Shown one piece after another: positions 25,272 to 35,275 of a DNA stretch of 64,000 bases. The notes below the pieces were generated by a model. The model saw only the letters and a list, made by a program, of their open reading frames with translations, ran no database searches and was not told the DNA's origin. The translations under genes and the position numbers were made by a program. Source of the DNA: Enterovirga aerilata (GTDB lineage Bacteria > Pseudomonadota > Alphaproteobacteria > Rhizobiales > Beijerinckiaceae); the NCBI RefSeq assembly GCF_013044135.1, contig NZ_JABEPP010000003.1, positions 248,001 to 312,000 of the forward strand. Reading direction: 5' to 3'. Position 1 is the first letter of the stretch. Every line of letters starts with the position of its first letter.

Positions 25272-26270
25272 ATGGCCGTCTATACCGAGGTCTCCGACGA
25301 GGACCTCCGCGGCTTCCTGGACATGTACGATCTCGGCGAGGTGCTGTCCTTCAAGGGCATCGCGGAAGGCGTCGAGAACTCGAACTACTTCCTCCAGACG
25401 GCGCGAGACCGCTTCATCCTGACCCTCTACGAGAAGCGCGTACGCGAGGCGGACCTGCCGTTCTTCCTCGGGCTCATGGAGCATCTGGCGGAGCGCGGGC
25501 TCGAATGCCCGCTGCCGGTGCGGAACCGGACAGGGCAGGCGCTCGGCAGGCTCGCCGGGCGGCCTGCCGTGATCGTGACCTTCCTGGAGGGGCTCGCGGT
25601 AAAGCGGCCGGGGGCCGGCCATTGCCGGGCGGTCGGGGCCGAGCTGGCCCGGCTGCACGAGGCCGGGCGCGACTTTCCCGGGAGGCGGCCGAACGCGCTC
25701 TCCCTCGGTTCCTGGGCGGGGCTCTTCGCGAGCGCGGACGGGCAGGCGGATCGCGTCGCGCCGGGCCTTGCGGCGCGCACGCAGGCGGAGCTCGACGAAC
25801 TGGCGGCGATCTGGCCGAGGGGCCTGCCGGAGGGCGTCATCCATGCGGACCTGTTCACGGACAACGTCTTCTTCATCGGCGACAGGCTGTCGGGCGTGAT
25901 CGATTTCTATTTCGCCTGCACGGACGCGCTCGCCTACGATCTCGCGATCTGCCTCAACGCGTGGTGCTTCGAGCCGGACGGCTCGTTCAACGCCACCAAG
26001 GGCCGGGCCATGATCGCGGGCTACCAGAGCGTGCGCCCTCTCGAGCCGGAAGAGGTCGCCGCGTTGCCGACTCTGGCACGCGGCGCGGCGCTCCGCTTCA
26101 TGCTGACCAGGCTCGTCGATTGGCTGAACGTGCCGCCCGGCGCATTGGTGCGCCCTAAGGACCCGCTGGAATACGACCGCAAGCTCGGCTTCCACCGGAA
26201 GGTTGCGGGCGCGACGGAATATGGCTGGGAGCCCGTGCGCGAGACGGCTACTTCGACGGCTTCCGCGTGA
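25272..26270 (+). CDS. thrB: Homoserine kinase ThrB (aminoglycoside phosphotransferase fold)
   Basis: Phosphorylates homoserine for threonine synthesis. This is the 332-residue APH/choline kinase-like class found in alphaproteobacteria, not the GHMP type. Features: [18 protein letters not shown] (nucleotide-binding loop), [10 protein letters not shown], the catalytic [11 protein letters not shown] and the metal-binding DFYFAC motif ([17 protein letters not shown]). N-terminus [12 protein letters not shown] is typical of the class. In many alphaproteobacteria thrB is followed by rnhA, as here. thrC is encoded about 6 kb away on the other strand. Confidence 0.95.
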   Translation: MAVYTEVSDEDLRGFLDMYDLGEVLSFKGIAEGVENSNYFLQTARDRFILTLYEKRVREADLPFFLGLMEHLAERGLECPLPVRNRTGQALGRLAGRPAVIVTFLEGLAVKRPGAGHCRAVGAELARLHEAGRDFPGRRPNALSLGSWAGLFASADGQADRVAPGLAARTQAELDELAAIWPRGLPEGVIHADLFTDNVFFIGDRLSGVIDFYFACTDALAYDLAICLNAWCFEPDGSFNATKGRAMIAGYQSVRPLEPEEVAALPTLARGAALRFMLTRLVDWLNVPPGALVRPKDPLEYDRKLGFHRKVAGATEYGWEPVRETATSTASA

Positions 26271-26278
26271 ATCGAGAC

Positions 26279-26484
26279 GTGAGCGAAGGCGTGAAGATCG
26301 ATACGGACGGCGCATGCTCCGGGAATCCCGATCGCGCGCGGGGCTTGCCCCGCTCGCGCCGATAAGGATCGGGGCTGCCCATGAGCGAACGGGTCAAGAT
26401 CTACACGGACGGCGCATGTTCGGGGAATCCCGGCCGCGCGCGCGGGGCTTGCCCCGCTCGCGCCGATAAGGACCGGGGCTGCCC
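26279..26484 (+). repeat. Two tandem partial copies of the rnhA 5' region with a GC hairpin
   Basis: Between thrB and rnhA the first ~53 bases of rnhA occur twice more. Copy 1 (26279-26380, 102 bases) begins GTGAGCGAAGGCGTGAAGAT and is partly diverged; copy 2 (26381-26484, 104 bases) begins ATGAGCGAACGGGTCAAGAT and is almost identical to true rnhA. After the codons for GNPG each copy leaves the gene and continues with a ~30-base GC-rich imperfect palindrome (GCGCGGGGCTTGCCCCGC core) and a GATAAGGAxCGGGGCTGCCC segment that also directly precedes the real rnhA start. Copy 2 differs from copy 1 mainly in two extra bases in the CGCG tract. The pattern suggests one insertion event followed by a tandem duplication. 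Confidence 0.9.
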
Positions 26485-26488
26485 ATGA
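26381..26488 (+). other. 35-codon leader reading frame in copy 2, overlapping the rnhA start
   Basis: Copy 2 of the duplicated rnhA 5' end could be translated: [18 protein letters not shown] then [17 protein letters not shown], stopping at a TGA that overlaps the rnhA ATG (ATGA). The overlap would couple it to rnhA. It is not a functional RNase H, since only the first beta strand and the first catalytic Asp region are included. It is probably a by-product of the duplication and translation is unproven. Confidence 0.35.
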
Positions 26489-26973
26489 GCGAACGGGTCA
26501 AGATCTACACGGACGGTGCATGTTCGGGGAATCCCGGCCCCGGCGGCTGGGGCGCGCTGCTGATGATGGGCGGCAAGGAGCGCGAGATCTCCGGCGCCGA
26601 ACCGAACACGACCAACAACCGCATGGAGCTGATGGCCGCGATCTCGGCGCTCGAGGCGCTGACGCGGCCCTGCGCGGTCGACCTCTACACGGACTCGCAA
26701 TACGTCCGGAACGGCATCTCGAGCTGGATCAAGGGCTGGAAGGCCAAGGGCTGGCTCACGGCCGACCGCAAGCCCGTGAAGAACGAGGACCTCTGGCGCC
26801 GGCTCGACGAAGCGCGTCAGCGCCATGACGTGACGTGGCACTGGGTGCGCGGCCACGCCGACGATGCCCTCAACCACCGGGTGGACGGCATCGCCCGCGC
26901 GGCCATCGAGGCGATGCGGGCGGCGAGGAAGAAGCCGCAGGCCCCGGCGGTGACGCGGGGCGGCGAGCGTTAG
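26485..26973 (+). CDS. rnhA: Ribonuclease HI RnhA
   Basis: Degrades RNA in RNA-DNA hybrids during replication. 162 residues, full length. It starts [20 protein letters not shown] (first catalytic Asp), followed by [19 protein letters not shown] (Glu), [13 protein letters not shown] (Asp), [20 protein letters not shown] and [18 protein letters not shown] (His and final Asp), so the catalytic set is complete. The upstream duplications end exactly at its ATG. The likely Shine-Dalgarno, AAGGA, is within the repeated segment and is therefore present before copies 2 and 3. Confidence 0.95.
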   Translation: MSERVKIYTDGACSGNPGPGGWGALLMMGGKEREISGAEPNTTNNRMELMAAISALEALTRPCAVDLYTDSQYVRNGISSWIKGWKAKGWLTADRKPVKNEDLWRRLDEARQRHDVTWHWVRGHADDALNHRVDGIARAAIEAMRAARKKPQAPAVTRGGER

Positions 26974-26981
26974 GGCGCCGC

Positions 26982-27488
26982 TCAGTTCGCCTGCTGGCCT
27001 TCGCCGAGTTGCTTGAGCAGATTCTCGGCGCTGGAGACGTCGGCCTTGGAGGGCACGTCCTCGACATTGAGGGCCTTCACGACGCCGTCCTCGACGATCA
27101 TGGAGTAGCGCTGCGAGCGCGTGCCGAGGCCGAAGCCCGAACCGTCGAAGGCGAGGCCGATCGCCTTCGCGAAATCGGCGTTGCCGTCCGACAGGAACTC
27201 GACCTTGCCGTCGGCGCCGGCCGCCTGGCTCCAGGCCTTCAGCACGAAGACGTCGTTGACCGAGGTGACGAGGATCGCGTCGATGCCGGCCGCCTTGATC
27301 TCGTCGGCGCGCTGCACGTAGCCCGGCAGATGATTGCGGTCGCAGGTCGGCGTGAAGGCGCCGGGCACCGCGACCAGCACCACCTTGCGGCCGCGGAACA
27401 GGTCGTCGGTCGTCCGCGCAGCCGGGCCCTCGGGCGTCATCACCCGGAAGGTCGCCTGAGGCAGCCGGTCGCCGATCTTGATCGTCAT
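26982..27488 (-). CDS. Peroxiredoxin (Prx5/glutaredoxin-dependent type)
   Basis: 168-residue thiol peroxidase of the PrxV/AhpC-TSA group. The resolving pattern is FTPTCDRNHLPGY, with the peroxidatic Cys, preceded by VVLVAVPGAFTPTC; the C-terminal half has VNDVFVLKAW, FLSDGNADFAKAIGL and RYSMIVEDGVVKALNVED, as in the class. No second conserved Cys is evident in the usual place, so the one-Cys mechanism with glutathione or glutaredoxin is likely. It converges with rnhA (8 bases apart). ATG preceded by GGAGAG. Confidence 0.9.
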   Translation of the reverse strand: MTIKIGDRLPQATFRVMTPEGPAARTTDDLFRGRKVVLVAVPGAFTPTCDRNHLPGYVQRADEIKAAGIDAILVTSVNDVFVLKAWSQAAGADGKVEFLSDGNADFAKAIGLAFDGSGFGLGTRSQRYSMIVEDGVVKALNVEDVPSKADVSSAENLLKQLGEGQQAN

Positions 27489-27657
27489 TGCACGTCTCTC
27501 CACCTGTGGTCGGGAAGCTTCGGTCCGCTTACCGCGCCGGCCCGTCCCCGTCGAGCACAGGGGAGAAGGCGCCGTCGCATTCCGGACCGGAACCTTTTCG
27601 CGGGGTGGACAATCTTCTGCTCTGGCGTAGCATGTTCGTCATGGCCAGGCGCGAACC

Positions 27658-28257
27658 ATGAACCGTGGCGGGGCAAGCGCGGGCTATCTCGATGGGCAGA
27701 TGCTCATCGCGATGCCCGGAATGATGGACGAGCGCTTTCAGCGCACTGTGATCTATATTTGCGCGCACTCGGCCGAGGGCGCGATGGGCATCGTGCTGAA
27801 CAAGCCGGCCTCCGATCTGAGCTTTCCCGACCTGCTCGTTCAACTGGACGTCATTCCGGAAAAGGACGCGATCCGGCTGCCGCGGCGGGTCGAGCGAATG
27901 AACGTGCTGATCGGGGGGCCGGTGGAGACGAGCCGCGGCTTCGTCCTGCACACGCCGGATTTCTTCATCGACCAGTCGACCCTGCCGATCGACGACGGCA
28001 TCTGCCTGACCGCGACGATCGACATCCTGCGCGCCATCGCGAAAGGCAAGGGGCCGGAGAGCGCGGTGCTGGCGCTGGGCTATGCCGGATGGTCCGCGGG
28101 ACAGCTCGAAAGCGAGATCCAGGCGAATGGCTGGCTGAGCTGCGACGCGGACCCGAACATCATCTTCGGCCCGGAACTCGACGTGAAATACGACCGCGCG
28201 CTGCGCAAGATCGGGGTCGATCTCGGCATGCTGTCCGCGCAGGCCGGGCACGCCTGA
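27658..28257 (+). CDS. YqgE/AlgH family protein
   Basis: 199 residues of the UPF0301/AlgH family: [55 protein letters not shown], and the C-terminal [18 protein letters not shown] followed by NGWL. Cytosolic, function not established; some members have been linked to alginate regulation, but this is not evident here. It is divergent from the peroxiredoxin gene and converges with the GGDEF/EAL gene. Confidence 0.9.
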   Translation: MNRGGASAGYLDGQMLIAMPGMMDERFQRTVIYICAHSAEGAMGIVLNKPASDLSFPDLLVQLDVIPEKDAIRLPRRVERMNVLIGGPVETSRGFVLHTPDFFIDQSTLPIDDGICLTATIDILRAIAKGKGPESAVLALGYAGWSAGQLESEIQANGWLSCDADPNIIFGPELDVKYDRALRKIGVDLGMLSAQAGHA

Positions 28258-28273
28258 GCGACCCACTTCCCGG

Positions 28274-31186
28274 TCAGGCGGCCTCCGGCGCCGCGCCCAC
28301 GAGCCGGCGGGCTTGGAGCGAGGACATCGGCTCGCCGAAAACGAAGCCCTGCGCGTAGTCGCAGCCCATGTGGTAGAGTTCGATCGCCTCGCTCTCCGTT
28401 TCCGCGCCTTCCGCCACGACGTCCATCCCGAGTTCCTCGGCGAGCCGCACGATGGAGCGCAGGATCACCGGCCGCCCGTTCGCGAGCTCGCGCACGAAGC
28501 TCTGGTCCACCTTGATCGTGTCGAACGGGAAGCGCTGCAGATAGGAGAGGGCGGAGAAGCCCGTCCCGAAATCGTCCAGCGACAGCCCGGCGCCCAGGTC
28601 CCTGATGCGGGTGAGGATCTGGGCCGCATATTCGGGGTTCTCCATGACGAGGCTCTCGGTGAGTTCCAGCTTGAGCGAGCCGGGCAGCACGCCCGAGCGG
28701 GCGAGCACGGTCTTCAGGTCCTGCAGGAGATCGTGCTTCAGGAGCTGGCGGCTCGACACGTTCACCGATGCGAAGATGGGCGGATCGACCTCCAGCGCGC
28801 GCTGCCAGGCCGCGAGCTCGAGCGCGGTCTGCTCGAGCGCGAAGACGCCGAGATCCACGATCAGCCCCGTCTCCTCGGCCACGGGTATGAAGGTCTGCGG
28901 TCCGATCGGCCCGAGCTTCGGATGGTTCCAGCGGAGCAGCGCCTCGAAGCCCGCGATGGTGCGGTCCTCCAGACGCACGATGGGCTGATAGGCGACCCGC
29001 ATCTCGCCGCGATCGAGCGCGCGGCGCAGGTCGCTCTCGAGGCCCAGCCGGTCGCCGCGCTGGAGCTGGCGCATGGACGGCTCATAGGCCTCCACGCGAT
29101 CCCCGCCGAGCCGCTTGGCATAGGTGAGCGCGATCTGCGCGTTCTTGAGGAGTTCCTCCGCCTTGACAGGCCGGGCCGGATCGTGCCGGGCGATGCCGAC
29201 GGAGCCCGTGAGGAAGATCTCCCGCTCGGCATGGGTGATGGGCGTCGAGACCGTCTGGCGCAGCATGTCCGCGATGCGGTCGATGCGGTCGTCCTCCGTC
29301 TCCGAGAGGATCAGGGCGGCGAACTCGTCTCCCGAGACGCGCGCCAGCGTGTCCTGCGGGCGGAGCAGCCGTCCCAGCCGGCGCGCGATCGTGAGCAGGA
29401 TCTGGTCGCCGGCCGTGTGTCCGACCCCGTCGTTGACCTGCTTGAAGCGGTCGAGATCGAGCGCGATGACGGTCGGACGGAGCGGCTGGTCGCCGGCCGG
29501 GAAGGAGAGGGCCGCATCGATCCGGTCGAGGAAGAGCTGGCGGTTCGGCAGGCCCGTGAGGTTGTCGTGCACGGCGTCGTGCAGGAGCCGCTCCTCGGCG
29601 GATTTCGCCTCGGTGACGTCCGTCATCGTGCCGATGATGCGGATGACCTCGCCGTCGGCGCCGATCACCGGCCGGGCCTTGAGCCGGTACCAGTGATAGG
29701 CGCCCGACACGGCGCGCAGGCGGAAATCGTGGCTGAGCCGGCCGCGCCGGTTCTCGATGATCGCGTCCAGGGCCGCGCGCAGCCGGTCGCGATCGAAGGA
29801 ATGGACATGGTCGATCCAGTCCGCCGCCGAGCCGCCGAGCCCGCCCCGGCGGTGCCCGAGCGCGTGCTCCAGATCGGCCGACACGAAGACGTTGTCGCCG
29901 GCGACGTCCCAGTCGAAGACCACGTCGCCCGATCCGGCGAGCGCGAGCGCCCGGCGCTCCGCCTCTCCGGACATGCCGGCCGCGAGCGGGCCGCCCGCGA
30001 AGGCGTGCTGCATCACCGTGAAGCCGATCAGCATGACGATGAGGACGAGCCCGCCGATCAGCGCCGGCTGGACGAGGTCGTTCCCGAGCCGGCCCATGAT
30101 CGTGAAGCCCGCCGCCGCGACCCAGGCCACGAGCAGCAGCCAGGTCGGGATCAGCATGATCGCGCGGTCGAAGCCGTGGAAGGCGAGATGGAGGATGAGG
30201 ATCAGGCCCACCACCGCGAGCGCCGCGATCGAGATCCGGGCGACGCCCGCGGCGATCGGCGGATCGACGATGGCGAGGCCGACCAGGGCGGTCAGGAACA
30301 CCAGCCAGAACATGCCCACATGGCTGTAGCGGACATGCCAGCGGTTCAGGTTCAGATAGGCGAAGAGGAACACGAGGAGGGTGGCGGCGAGCACCGCCTC
30401 CGCGCCGGCGCGATAGATGCGCTCGGCCGTCTCGGGCAGGGGGAAGATGCGCTGGAAGAAGCCGAAATCGATGCAGGCATAGGCCAGCACCGCCCAGGCG
30501 AGCGCGGCCGCCGCCGGGAAGATCAGCGCGCCCTTCACCACGAAGACGATCGTGAGGAAGAGCGCGAGCAGCCCGGCGATGCCGATGATGATCCCCTTGT
30601 ACAGGAGGAGCCGGGCGGCCTTCTGGCGATAGGCCTCCGCCTCCCAGAGGTAGAGCTGGCCGACATTCGGCGAGGCGAGCTCGGCCACGAAGGTGACGGT
30701 GGTGCCGGGGTCGAGCGTGATCTGGAACAGGTCCGCGTCCGGCGAGGGCTCCCGCTCCGGCCTGATCCCCTCGCTCGCCGTGATGGCGGCGATGCGGATG
30801 GCGCCGAGATCGGGCCAGACGAGGCCCGAGCCGACCAGCCGGAAATGCGGAGCCACGAGCAGGCGCTCGATCTGCTCGTCCGACGAATTGGTGAGCGCGA
30901 AGACGATCCAGTCCGGCCGCGAGCCGGCCTCGCGCGCCTTCACGGCGATCCGGCGCACGATGCCGTCCCGCCCGGGTGCGGTCGAGATCTGCACGAGGTC
31001 GCCGTCCGAGCGGTAGCGCTCGATCATCGGCGTGAGGTCGATGGCATCGGCGTCGGGGGCGACGCGCACGGCTTCCACGGCCGCGGCCGGCACGGGCGCG
31101 ACGAGCCCGCTCAGGGCGGCGGCCAGGAGGCCGAGAACGATAAGGAGGGCGCGCACCGGCTTGGATGATCCGTGCCTGTCAGCCAC
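28274..31186 (-). CDS. Membrane PAS-GGDEF-EAL cyclic-di-GMP protein
   Basis: 970 residues. An N-terminal signal (about 1-37) is followed by a ~150-residue extracytoplasmic region, then roughly seven hydrophobic segments between residues 180 and 400, the 7TMR-DISM layout. A PAS/PAC sensor follows (about 420-530, ending in the [15 protein letters not shown] block), then a GGDEF domain whose signature reads RVSGDEFA (SGDEF rather than GGDEF), and a complete EAL domain ([52 protein letters not shown]). The EAL residues for phosphodiesterase activity appear intact. GGDEF activity is uncertain, as SGDEF is active in some proteins. It is a lone gene between YqgE and the M16 peptidase. Confidence 0.93.
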   Translation of the reverse strand: MADRHGSSKPVRALLIVLGLLAAALSGLVAPVPAAAVEAVRVAPDADAIDLTPMIERYRSDGDLVQISTAPGRDGIVRRIAVKAREAGSRPDWIVFALTNSSDEQIERLLVAPHFRLVGSGLVWPDLGAIRIAAITASEGIRPEREPSPDADLFQITLDPGTTVTFVAELASPNVGQLYLWEAEAYRQKAARLLLYKGIIIGIAGLLALFLTIVFVVKGALIFPAAAALAWAVLAYACIDFGFFQRIFPLPETAERIYRAGAEAVLAATLLVFLFAYLNLNRWHVRYSHVGMFWLVFLTALVGLAIVDPPIAAGVARISIAALAVVGLILILHLAFHGFDRAIMLIPTWLLLVAWVAAAGFTIMGRLGNDLVQPALIGGLVLIVMLIGFTVMQHAFAGGPLAAGMSGEAERRALALAGSGDVVFDWDVAGDNVFVSADLEHALGHRRGGLGGSAADWIDHVHSFDRDRLRAALDAIIENRRGRLSHDFRLRAVSGAYHWYRLKARPVIGADGEVIRIIGTMTDVTEAKSAEERLLHDAVHDNLTGLPNRQLFLDRIDAALSFPAGDQPLRPTVIALDLDRFKQVNDGVGHTAGDQILLTIARRLGRLLRPQDTLARVSGDEFAALILSETEDDRIDRIADMLRQTVSTPITHAEREIFLTGSVGIARHDPARPVKAEELLKNAQIALTYAKRLGGDRVEAYEPSMRQLQRGDRLGLESDLRRALDRGEMRVAYQPIVRLEDRTIAGFEALLRWNHPKLGPIGPQTFIPVAEETGLIVDLGVFALEQTALELAAWQRALEVDPPIFASVNVSSRQLLKHDLLQDLKTVLARSGVLPGSLKLELTESLVMENPEYAAQILTRIRDLGAGLSLDDFGTGFSALSYLQRFPFDTIKVDQSFVRELANGRPVILRSIVRLAEELGMDVVAEGAETESEAIELYHMGCDYAQGFVFGEPMSSLQARRLVGAAPEAA

Positions 31187-31355
31187 GGCTGCTAGCTGTG
31201 CTCATAGGGGTAAGCCGGGCGGCAAGGCAAAGGACGGCGCAGCGGGGGGTGATTGCGTTGTGGAGAACGGCCGCTCTGAGTGCGCTTTGCGGCCGAAAGG
31301 CGGATGGCGGCGCGCCCTGCGCCAACCTGTCCGGGACGGGCGCCGCTCATGCCGC

Positions 31356-32639
31356 TCATGCCGCGAAGGCGGCCGCGATGTCGCGGAGCGGCTGCAGGCC
31401 CTTGATCGGCCCGATGGCGGCGACCGTGGGGGGCCCCGCGAGCGTGCGGGCGCCGGCCGCGCGCACCTCCTCGACCGTGACGGCGTCCACATGCGCGATC
31501 GTCTCCTCGGCCGGGATGATGCGGCCCCAGGCGAGGAGCTGCCGCGCCGCACGGTCGATCCGGCCGCCCGGCGTCTCGAGCGCGGCGAGCATGGCCACCT
31601 TGAGCTGCGCCCGCGCACGGGCGAGCTCGGCCGGCTCGATGCCCTGGGCGGCCTGCCGCGCGGTCGCGGTCACGACGTCCACGAGGGCCGGGAGGTCGGC
31701 AGCCGAGGTCCCCGCGCCGATGCCGAAGAGCCCGCAATCGGTGAACGGCCAGTGGAAGGCGTCGATGGAATAGGCGAGGCCTCGGGTCTCGCGCACCTCG
31801 TGCCAGAGCCGTGACGTCAAGCCGCCGCCGAGCGCCTGGGCGAAGATGTGGGTCGCGAAATAGGACGGGTCGCGGAACGAGACCCCGGGCAGGCCGATCA
31901 TCAGACTCGCCTGTTCGAGCTTGCGCCGCATCCGCCGCTCGCCGCCCGTATAGGCGCCCTGCGCTGGCTCTGGCGCCTGCGCGGCCGGGATGCCGCCGAG
32001 CGTCGTGGCGACGGCGTCCAGCACCCGGCCATGATCCACCTGGCCCGCGGCCGCGAAGACCATGCGGGCGGGCGTGTATTCGCGCGCCATGAAGGCGCGG
32101 ATGATCCCGGCCTCGAAGCTCGTGATCGTCTCGGGCCGACCGAGGATCGGACGCCCGATTGCCTGGCCGGAGAATGCTTTTTCCATGAAGGCGTCGGCGA
32201 CGACATCGTCGGGCGAATCCTCGATCGAGGCGTATTCCTGCAGGATGACGTTCTTCTCGCGCGCGAGCTCGGTCGCGTCGAAGACCGACTTCGTCAGGAT
32301 GTCGCCGAGGACGTCGATCGCGAGCTCGATGTCCTGCCCGAGGACCCGCGCGGTATAGCTCGTGAACTCGGTCGAGGTCGCGGCGTTGATCTCGCCCCCG
32401 ACATTCTCGATGTCCTCGGCGATGCGGCGGGCGCTCCTGCGCTCGGTGCCCTTGAAGGCCATGTGCTCGATGAGGTGCGACAGGCCGTGCTCCTCCTCGC
32501 GCTCGTTGCGGGAGCCCGCCGCCACCCAGACGCCGAGCGTCGCCGTCTCGACACCCGGGATGCCCTCCGTCGCGACCGTGAGCCCGTTCGGCAGCCGTGA
32601 GATGCGGATCGCTGCCTCGGACCTCTGCAGGGGGCTCAC
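31356..32639 (-). CDS. M16 family zinc peptidase (mitochondrial processing peptidase-like)
   Basis: 427-residue member of the M16 (pitrilysin/MPP) family, with the inverted zinc motif [11 protein letters not shown] (HxxEH) at about residue 52 and the downstream metal-binding Glu in the [13 protein letters not shown]-like segment followed by [10 protein letters not shown]. The second half has the inactive-domain pattern [16 protein letters not shown] and [22 protein letters not shown]. Probably a cytosolic or membrane-associated processing protease of peptides; substrate unknown. GTG start overlaps the thrC stop by four bases (GTGA), a pairing seen in other Rhizobiales. Confidence 0.92.
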   Translation of the reverse strand: MSPLQRSEAAIRISRLPNGLTVATEGIPGVETATLGVWVAAGSRNEREEEHGLSHLIEHMAFKGTERRSARRIAEDIENVGGEINAATSTEFTSYTARVLGQDIELAIDVLGDILTKSVFDATELAREKNVILQEYASIEDSPDDVVADAFMEKAFSGQAIGRPILGRPETITSFEAGIIRAFMAREYTPARMVFAAAGQVDHGRVLDAVATTLGGIPAAQAPEPAQGAYTGGERRMRRKLEQASLMIGLPGVSFRDPSYFATHIFAQALGGGLTSRLWHEVRETRGLAYSIDAFHWPFTDCGLFGIGAGTSAADLPALVDVVTATARQAAQGIEPAELARARAQLKVAMLAALETPGGRIDRAARQLLAWGRIIPAEETIAHVDAVTVEEVRAAGARTLAGPPTVAAIGPIKGLQPLRDIAAAFAA

Positions 32640-34051
32640 GCGGCCCGGCCCGTCACGGCGCGGGCTTCTGCGCGGATGAAGCGCTCGATGGCAGCGGCAT
32701 CGTTCGGCAGCCGCGTCACGCGCTCAGGCCGCTCCAGGAGGTCGGCCAGGTGCGGGGGAAGGGCGGGCCGTATGCCGGTCGCGCGTTCGACCGCGTCGGG
32801 GAACTTCGCCGGATGGGCGGTGGAGAGCGCCACGACCGGGACCGCGGGAGCGCGCGCAAGGTGGCGCCGGGCGGCGCGCACCCCGATCGCGGTATGCGGG
32901 TCGAGCAGGTAGCCGGCCTCCCGCCAGGTCCTGCCGATCTCGTCCGCCACCTCGTTCTCCGGGACCGCGGCGGCCTCGAAATCACGCCGGATCGCCGCGA
33001 GCGGCTCGGGCGCGACCGTGAAGGAGCGCGACTGCGCGAGGCTCGCCATCAGGCCGCGCACGGACGCCGCGTCGCGGCCATAGGCCTCGAACAGGAGCCG
33101 CTCGAAATTCGACGAGACCTGGATGTCCATGGACGGGGAGGTGGTCGGGATCACCCCGCGCACCTCGTAGGTTCCGGTCGCGATGGTCCGGGCCAGGATG
33201 TCGTTGGCGTTCGTCGCCACGACCAGCCGCTCGACGGGAAGCCCCATGCGCTTTGCGACATGGCCCGCGAGCACGTTGCCGAAATTCCCGGTCGGGACGG
33301 AGAAGGAGACCTGCCGGTGCGGCGCGCCGAGCGCGACGGCCGCCGTGAAGTAGTACACGGCCTGGGCGGCCACGCGGGCCCAGTTGATCGAGTTGATCCC
33401 CGAGAGCCGCATCTCGTCCCGGAAGCGGGCGTTCGAGAACATCGCCTTCACGAGCGCCTGGGCATCGTCGAAGGTGCCGTCGATCGCGATCGCGTGGACA
33501 TTGGCATCCGGCACCGAGGTCATCTGCCGGCGCTGGACCTCCGACACCCGGCCATGCGGATAGAGGATGAAGACGTCGACGCGGGGCGAGCCCGCGAAGG
33601 CCGCGACCGCGGCGCTGCCGGTATCGCCCGAGGTCGCGCCGACGATCGTCGCCCGCTGCCCGCGCACGGCGAGGACATGGTCCATCAGCCGCCCGAGGAG
33701 CTGCATCGCGACGTCCTTGAAGGCGAGCGTCGGGCCGTGGAAGAGCTCCTGGACGAAGAGATTGTCGCCGATCTGCACGAGCGGGCAGACGGCCGGATGC
33801 CGGAACGTCGAGTAGGCCTCGTCCACCATGCGGCCGAGTTCGACCGCCGGAATCTCGTCGCCGACAAGCGCGCCGAGAACGGCCTTGGCGACCTCGGCAT
33901 AGGGCCGGCCGGCGAAATCCGCGATCCTGTCGGGCGCGAGGCTCGGCCAGGCCTCCGGCACGTAGAGCCCGCCATCCCGGGCGAGTCCGGCGAGAAGGGC
34001 ATCCGTGAAGGTAAGCGGCTGCGCCTCGCCGCGTGTCGAGATGTGAAGCAA
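32636..34051 (-). CDS. thrC: Threonine synthase ThrC
   Basis: PLP enzyme converting O-phosphohomoserine to threonine. From a TTG start ([10 protein letters not shown]) the product is 471 residues. Motifs: [16 protein letters not shown] (PLP Lys), [15 protein letters not shown] (phosphate loop), [32 protein letters not shown] and [19 protein letters not shown] start is favoured because family members begin MxYxSTRGE at this point; the in-frame frame upstream to 34105 is short and unlike the family. Co-transcribed with the M16 peptidase. Confidence 0.95.
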   Translation of the reverse strand: MLHISTRGEAQPLTFTDALLAGLARDGGLYVPEAWPSLAPDRIADFAGRPYAEVAKAVLGALVGDEIPAVELGRMVDEAYSTFRHPAVCPLVQIGDNLFVQELFHGPTLAFKDVAMQLLGRLMDHVLAVRGQRATIVGATSGDTGSAAVAAFAGSPRVDVFILYPHGRVSEVQRRQMTSVPDANVHAIAIDGTFDDAQALVKAMFSNARFRDEMRLSGINSINWARVAAQAVYYFTAAVALGAPHRQVSFSVPTGNFGNVLAGHVAKRMGLPVERLVVATNANDILARTIATGTYEVRGVIPTTSPSMDIQVSSNFERLLFEAYGRDAASVRGLMASLAQSRSFTVAPEPLAAIRRDFEAAAVPENEVADEIGRTWREAGYLLDPHTAIGVRAARRHLARAPAVPVVALSTAHPAKFPDAVERATGIRPALPPHLADLLERPERVTRLPNDAAAIERFIRAEARAVTGRAA

Positions 34052-34172
34052 GATCCGAAGCTCGTGAGAAGTGGCCAGGATAGAGTCTCGGGCGGCGCTT
34101 TCCAAGATGGCCGCCGGAATGGCGCGCCCCGTCCGGGAGGGATGCGCCGGGTCGGCCGAGCTTCTACATCGC

Positions 34173-34197
34173 CTCGGGCGGTGCTCCGCCGCCCGAG
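34173..34197 (+). promoter_or_regulatory. Hairpin just upstream of the SugE/Gdx gene
   Basis: Nine-base perfect stem (34173-34181 with 34189-34197) and seven-base loop TGCTCCG, ending 13 bases before the ATG of the guanidinium-type exporter. No U tract follows. It does not show the ACGR-loop hairpins of guanidine-II riboswitches, so I call it only a possible translation-control structure. Confidence 0.35.
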
Positions 34198-34210
34198 AGA
34201 CGATGCCGAA

Positions 34211-34525
34211 ATGCCCTGGTTCCTCCTTCTGATCGCCGGCCTATTCGAGATCGGCTGGGCGATCGGGCTGAAATACACGGACGGCTTCACCCGGCCGCTC
34301 CCGACCGTCCTCACGGTTGCGAGCATGGTGGCGAGCGTCGTCCTGCTCGGCCTGGCCCTCAAGTACCTGCCCGTGGGCACAGCCTATGCGGTCTGGACGG
34401 GCATCGGGACGGTCGGAACCGCGATCCTCGGCATGGTGCTATTCGGCGATCCGGCGACCGCTTTGCGGCTCGCCTGCATAGGCCTGATCGTCGCCGGGAT
34501 ACTCGGGCTGAAGCTCGTCTCCTGA
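34211..34525 (+). CDS. SMR transporter, SugE/Gdx-type (guanidinium exporter-like)
   Basis: 104 residues with four transmembrane helices, inner membrane. TM1 has [22 protein letters not shown] with the essential membrane Glu and the KYTDGFTR loop, typical of the SugE/Gdx subgroup; TM3 shows [22 protein letters not shown]4 ends GLKLVS. Gdx members export guanidinium; older annotation is SugE quaternary ammonium exporter. It is encoded alone. Its last 87 bases overlap the 3' end of the convergent SURF1 gene. A hairpin precedes the start codon and no clear Shine-Dalgarno is seen. Confidence 0.9.
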   Translation: MPWFLLLIAGLFEIGWAIGLKYTDGFTRPLPTVLTVASMVASVVLLGLALKYLPVGTAYAVWTGIGTVGTAILGMVLFGDPATALRLACIGLIVAGILGLKLVS

Positions 34526-35275
34526 GGCGGGATGCAGCCGCCGCCAGGCGAAGGCCGCGAACACGCCCACGAGCGTGAGCGCGAGGCCGAACCAGGTGAG
34601 CGCATAGCCCAGATGGTCGTTCGGCAGCCTGATCCGGGTCTGGCCGCCGCGCGGCCAGCCTCCGGGGTTCGGGGTCGCATCGGCATCGACGTAGAAGGGC
34701 GCGACGCGCGACAGGCCGCGGGCCGATGCCATCTCGGCGATGCTGCGGACGAACCACTCGTCCCGGACCGGGTCGTTCGCCGGCACGAACCAGCCGCGCC
34801 GCTCGGGATTGCGCAGGAGACCCGTCACCGTGACCTCCCCGCCTTGCTGCGCCGCGGCCCGCTTCGCCGGGTCGCGCAGGGCCGTCGGGACGAAGCCCCG
34901 GTTCACCATGACGATCGAGCCCTCCGCCTGCCGGAGCGGCGTGAAGACATAGAAGCCCTGGAGGGGCTGCCCGCGCCGTTCCTCCGCAAGCCCGTGGAGC
35001 TGGACCTCCCGGTCGTGCAGGAATGTCCCGGAAAGCCGGACGCGGCGGAACTCGTCCCTGTCGGCGGACCAGGACGGCCAATCGGCCTCTTGGGGCACGG
35101 GGACGGGCTCGCCGAAGGCCCGGGCGTCGATGGACGAGAGAAGGCCCTCCTTCCAGGCCTTGCGCTCGAGCTGCCAGAACCCGAGCGCGAGGAGTATCGC
35201 CAGCGCGACGAGAGTCGCGAATGCCGGCGCGAGAAGGCTGCGCCAGCCCGGCGCCGGGCGCGTGGCTGCGCTCAC
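34439..35275 (-). CDS. SURF1 family cytochrome oxidase assembly protein
   Basis: 278-residue SURF1 protein of the inner membrane, involved in haem a insertion or assembly of cytochrome c oxidase subunit I. It has an N-terminal transmembrane helix ([18 protein letters not shown]), a periplasmic domain with [22 protein letters not shown] and [14 protein letters not shown], and a C-terminal transmembrane helix ([19 protein letters not shown]). The last 30 residues beyond the usual end overlap the sugE-like gene in antisense. GTG start overlaps the DUF983 stop by four bases. It is the last gene of the cta cluster. Confidence 0.92.
   Translation of the reverse strand: MSAATRPAPGWRSLLAPAFATLVALAILLALGFWQLERKAWKEGLLSSIDARAFGEPVPVPQEADWPSWSADRDEFRRVRLSGTFLHDREVQLHGLAEERRGQPLQGFYVFTPLRQAEGSIVMVNRGFVPTALRDPAKRAAAQQGGEVTVTGLLRNPERRGWFVPANDPVRDEWFVRSIAEMASARGLSRVAPFYVDADATPNPGGWPRGGQTRIRLPNDHLGYALTWFGLALTLVGVFAAFAWRRLHPASGDELQPEYPGDDQAYAGEPQSGRRIAE

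Noticed and set aside
26203-26469. 88-residue open frame across the rnhA repeats
   Set aside because: It overlaps thrB in a different frame and reads Arg-rich sequence from the GC repeats, not a protein.
28313-31168. 951-residue open frame antisense to the PAS-GGDEF-EAL gene
   Set aside because: The frame is a mirror of the GC-rich codon structure of the real gene and has no known motif; Arg, Asp, Glu and His are overrepresented, as in antisense frames of high-GC genes.
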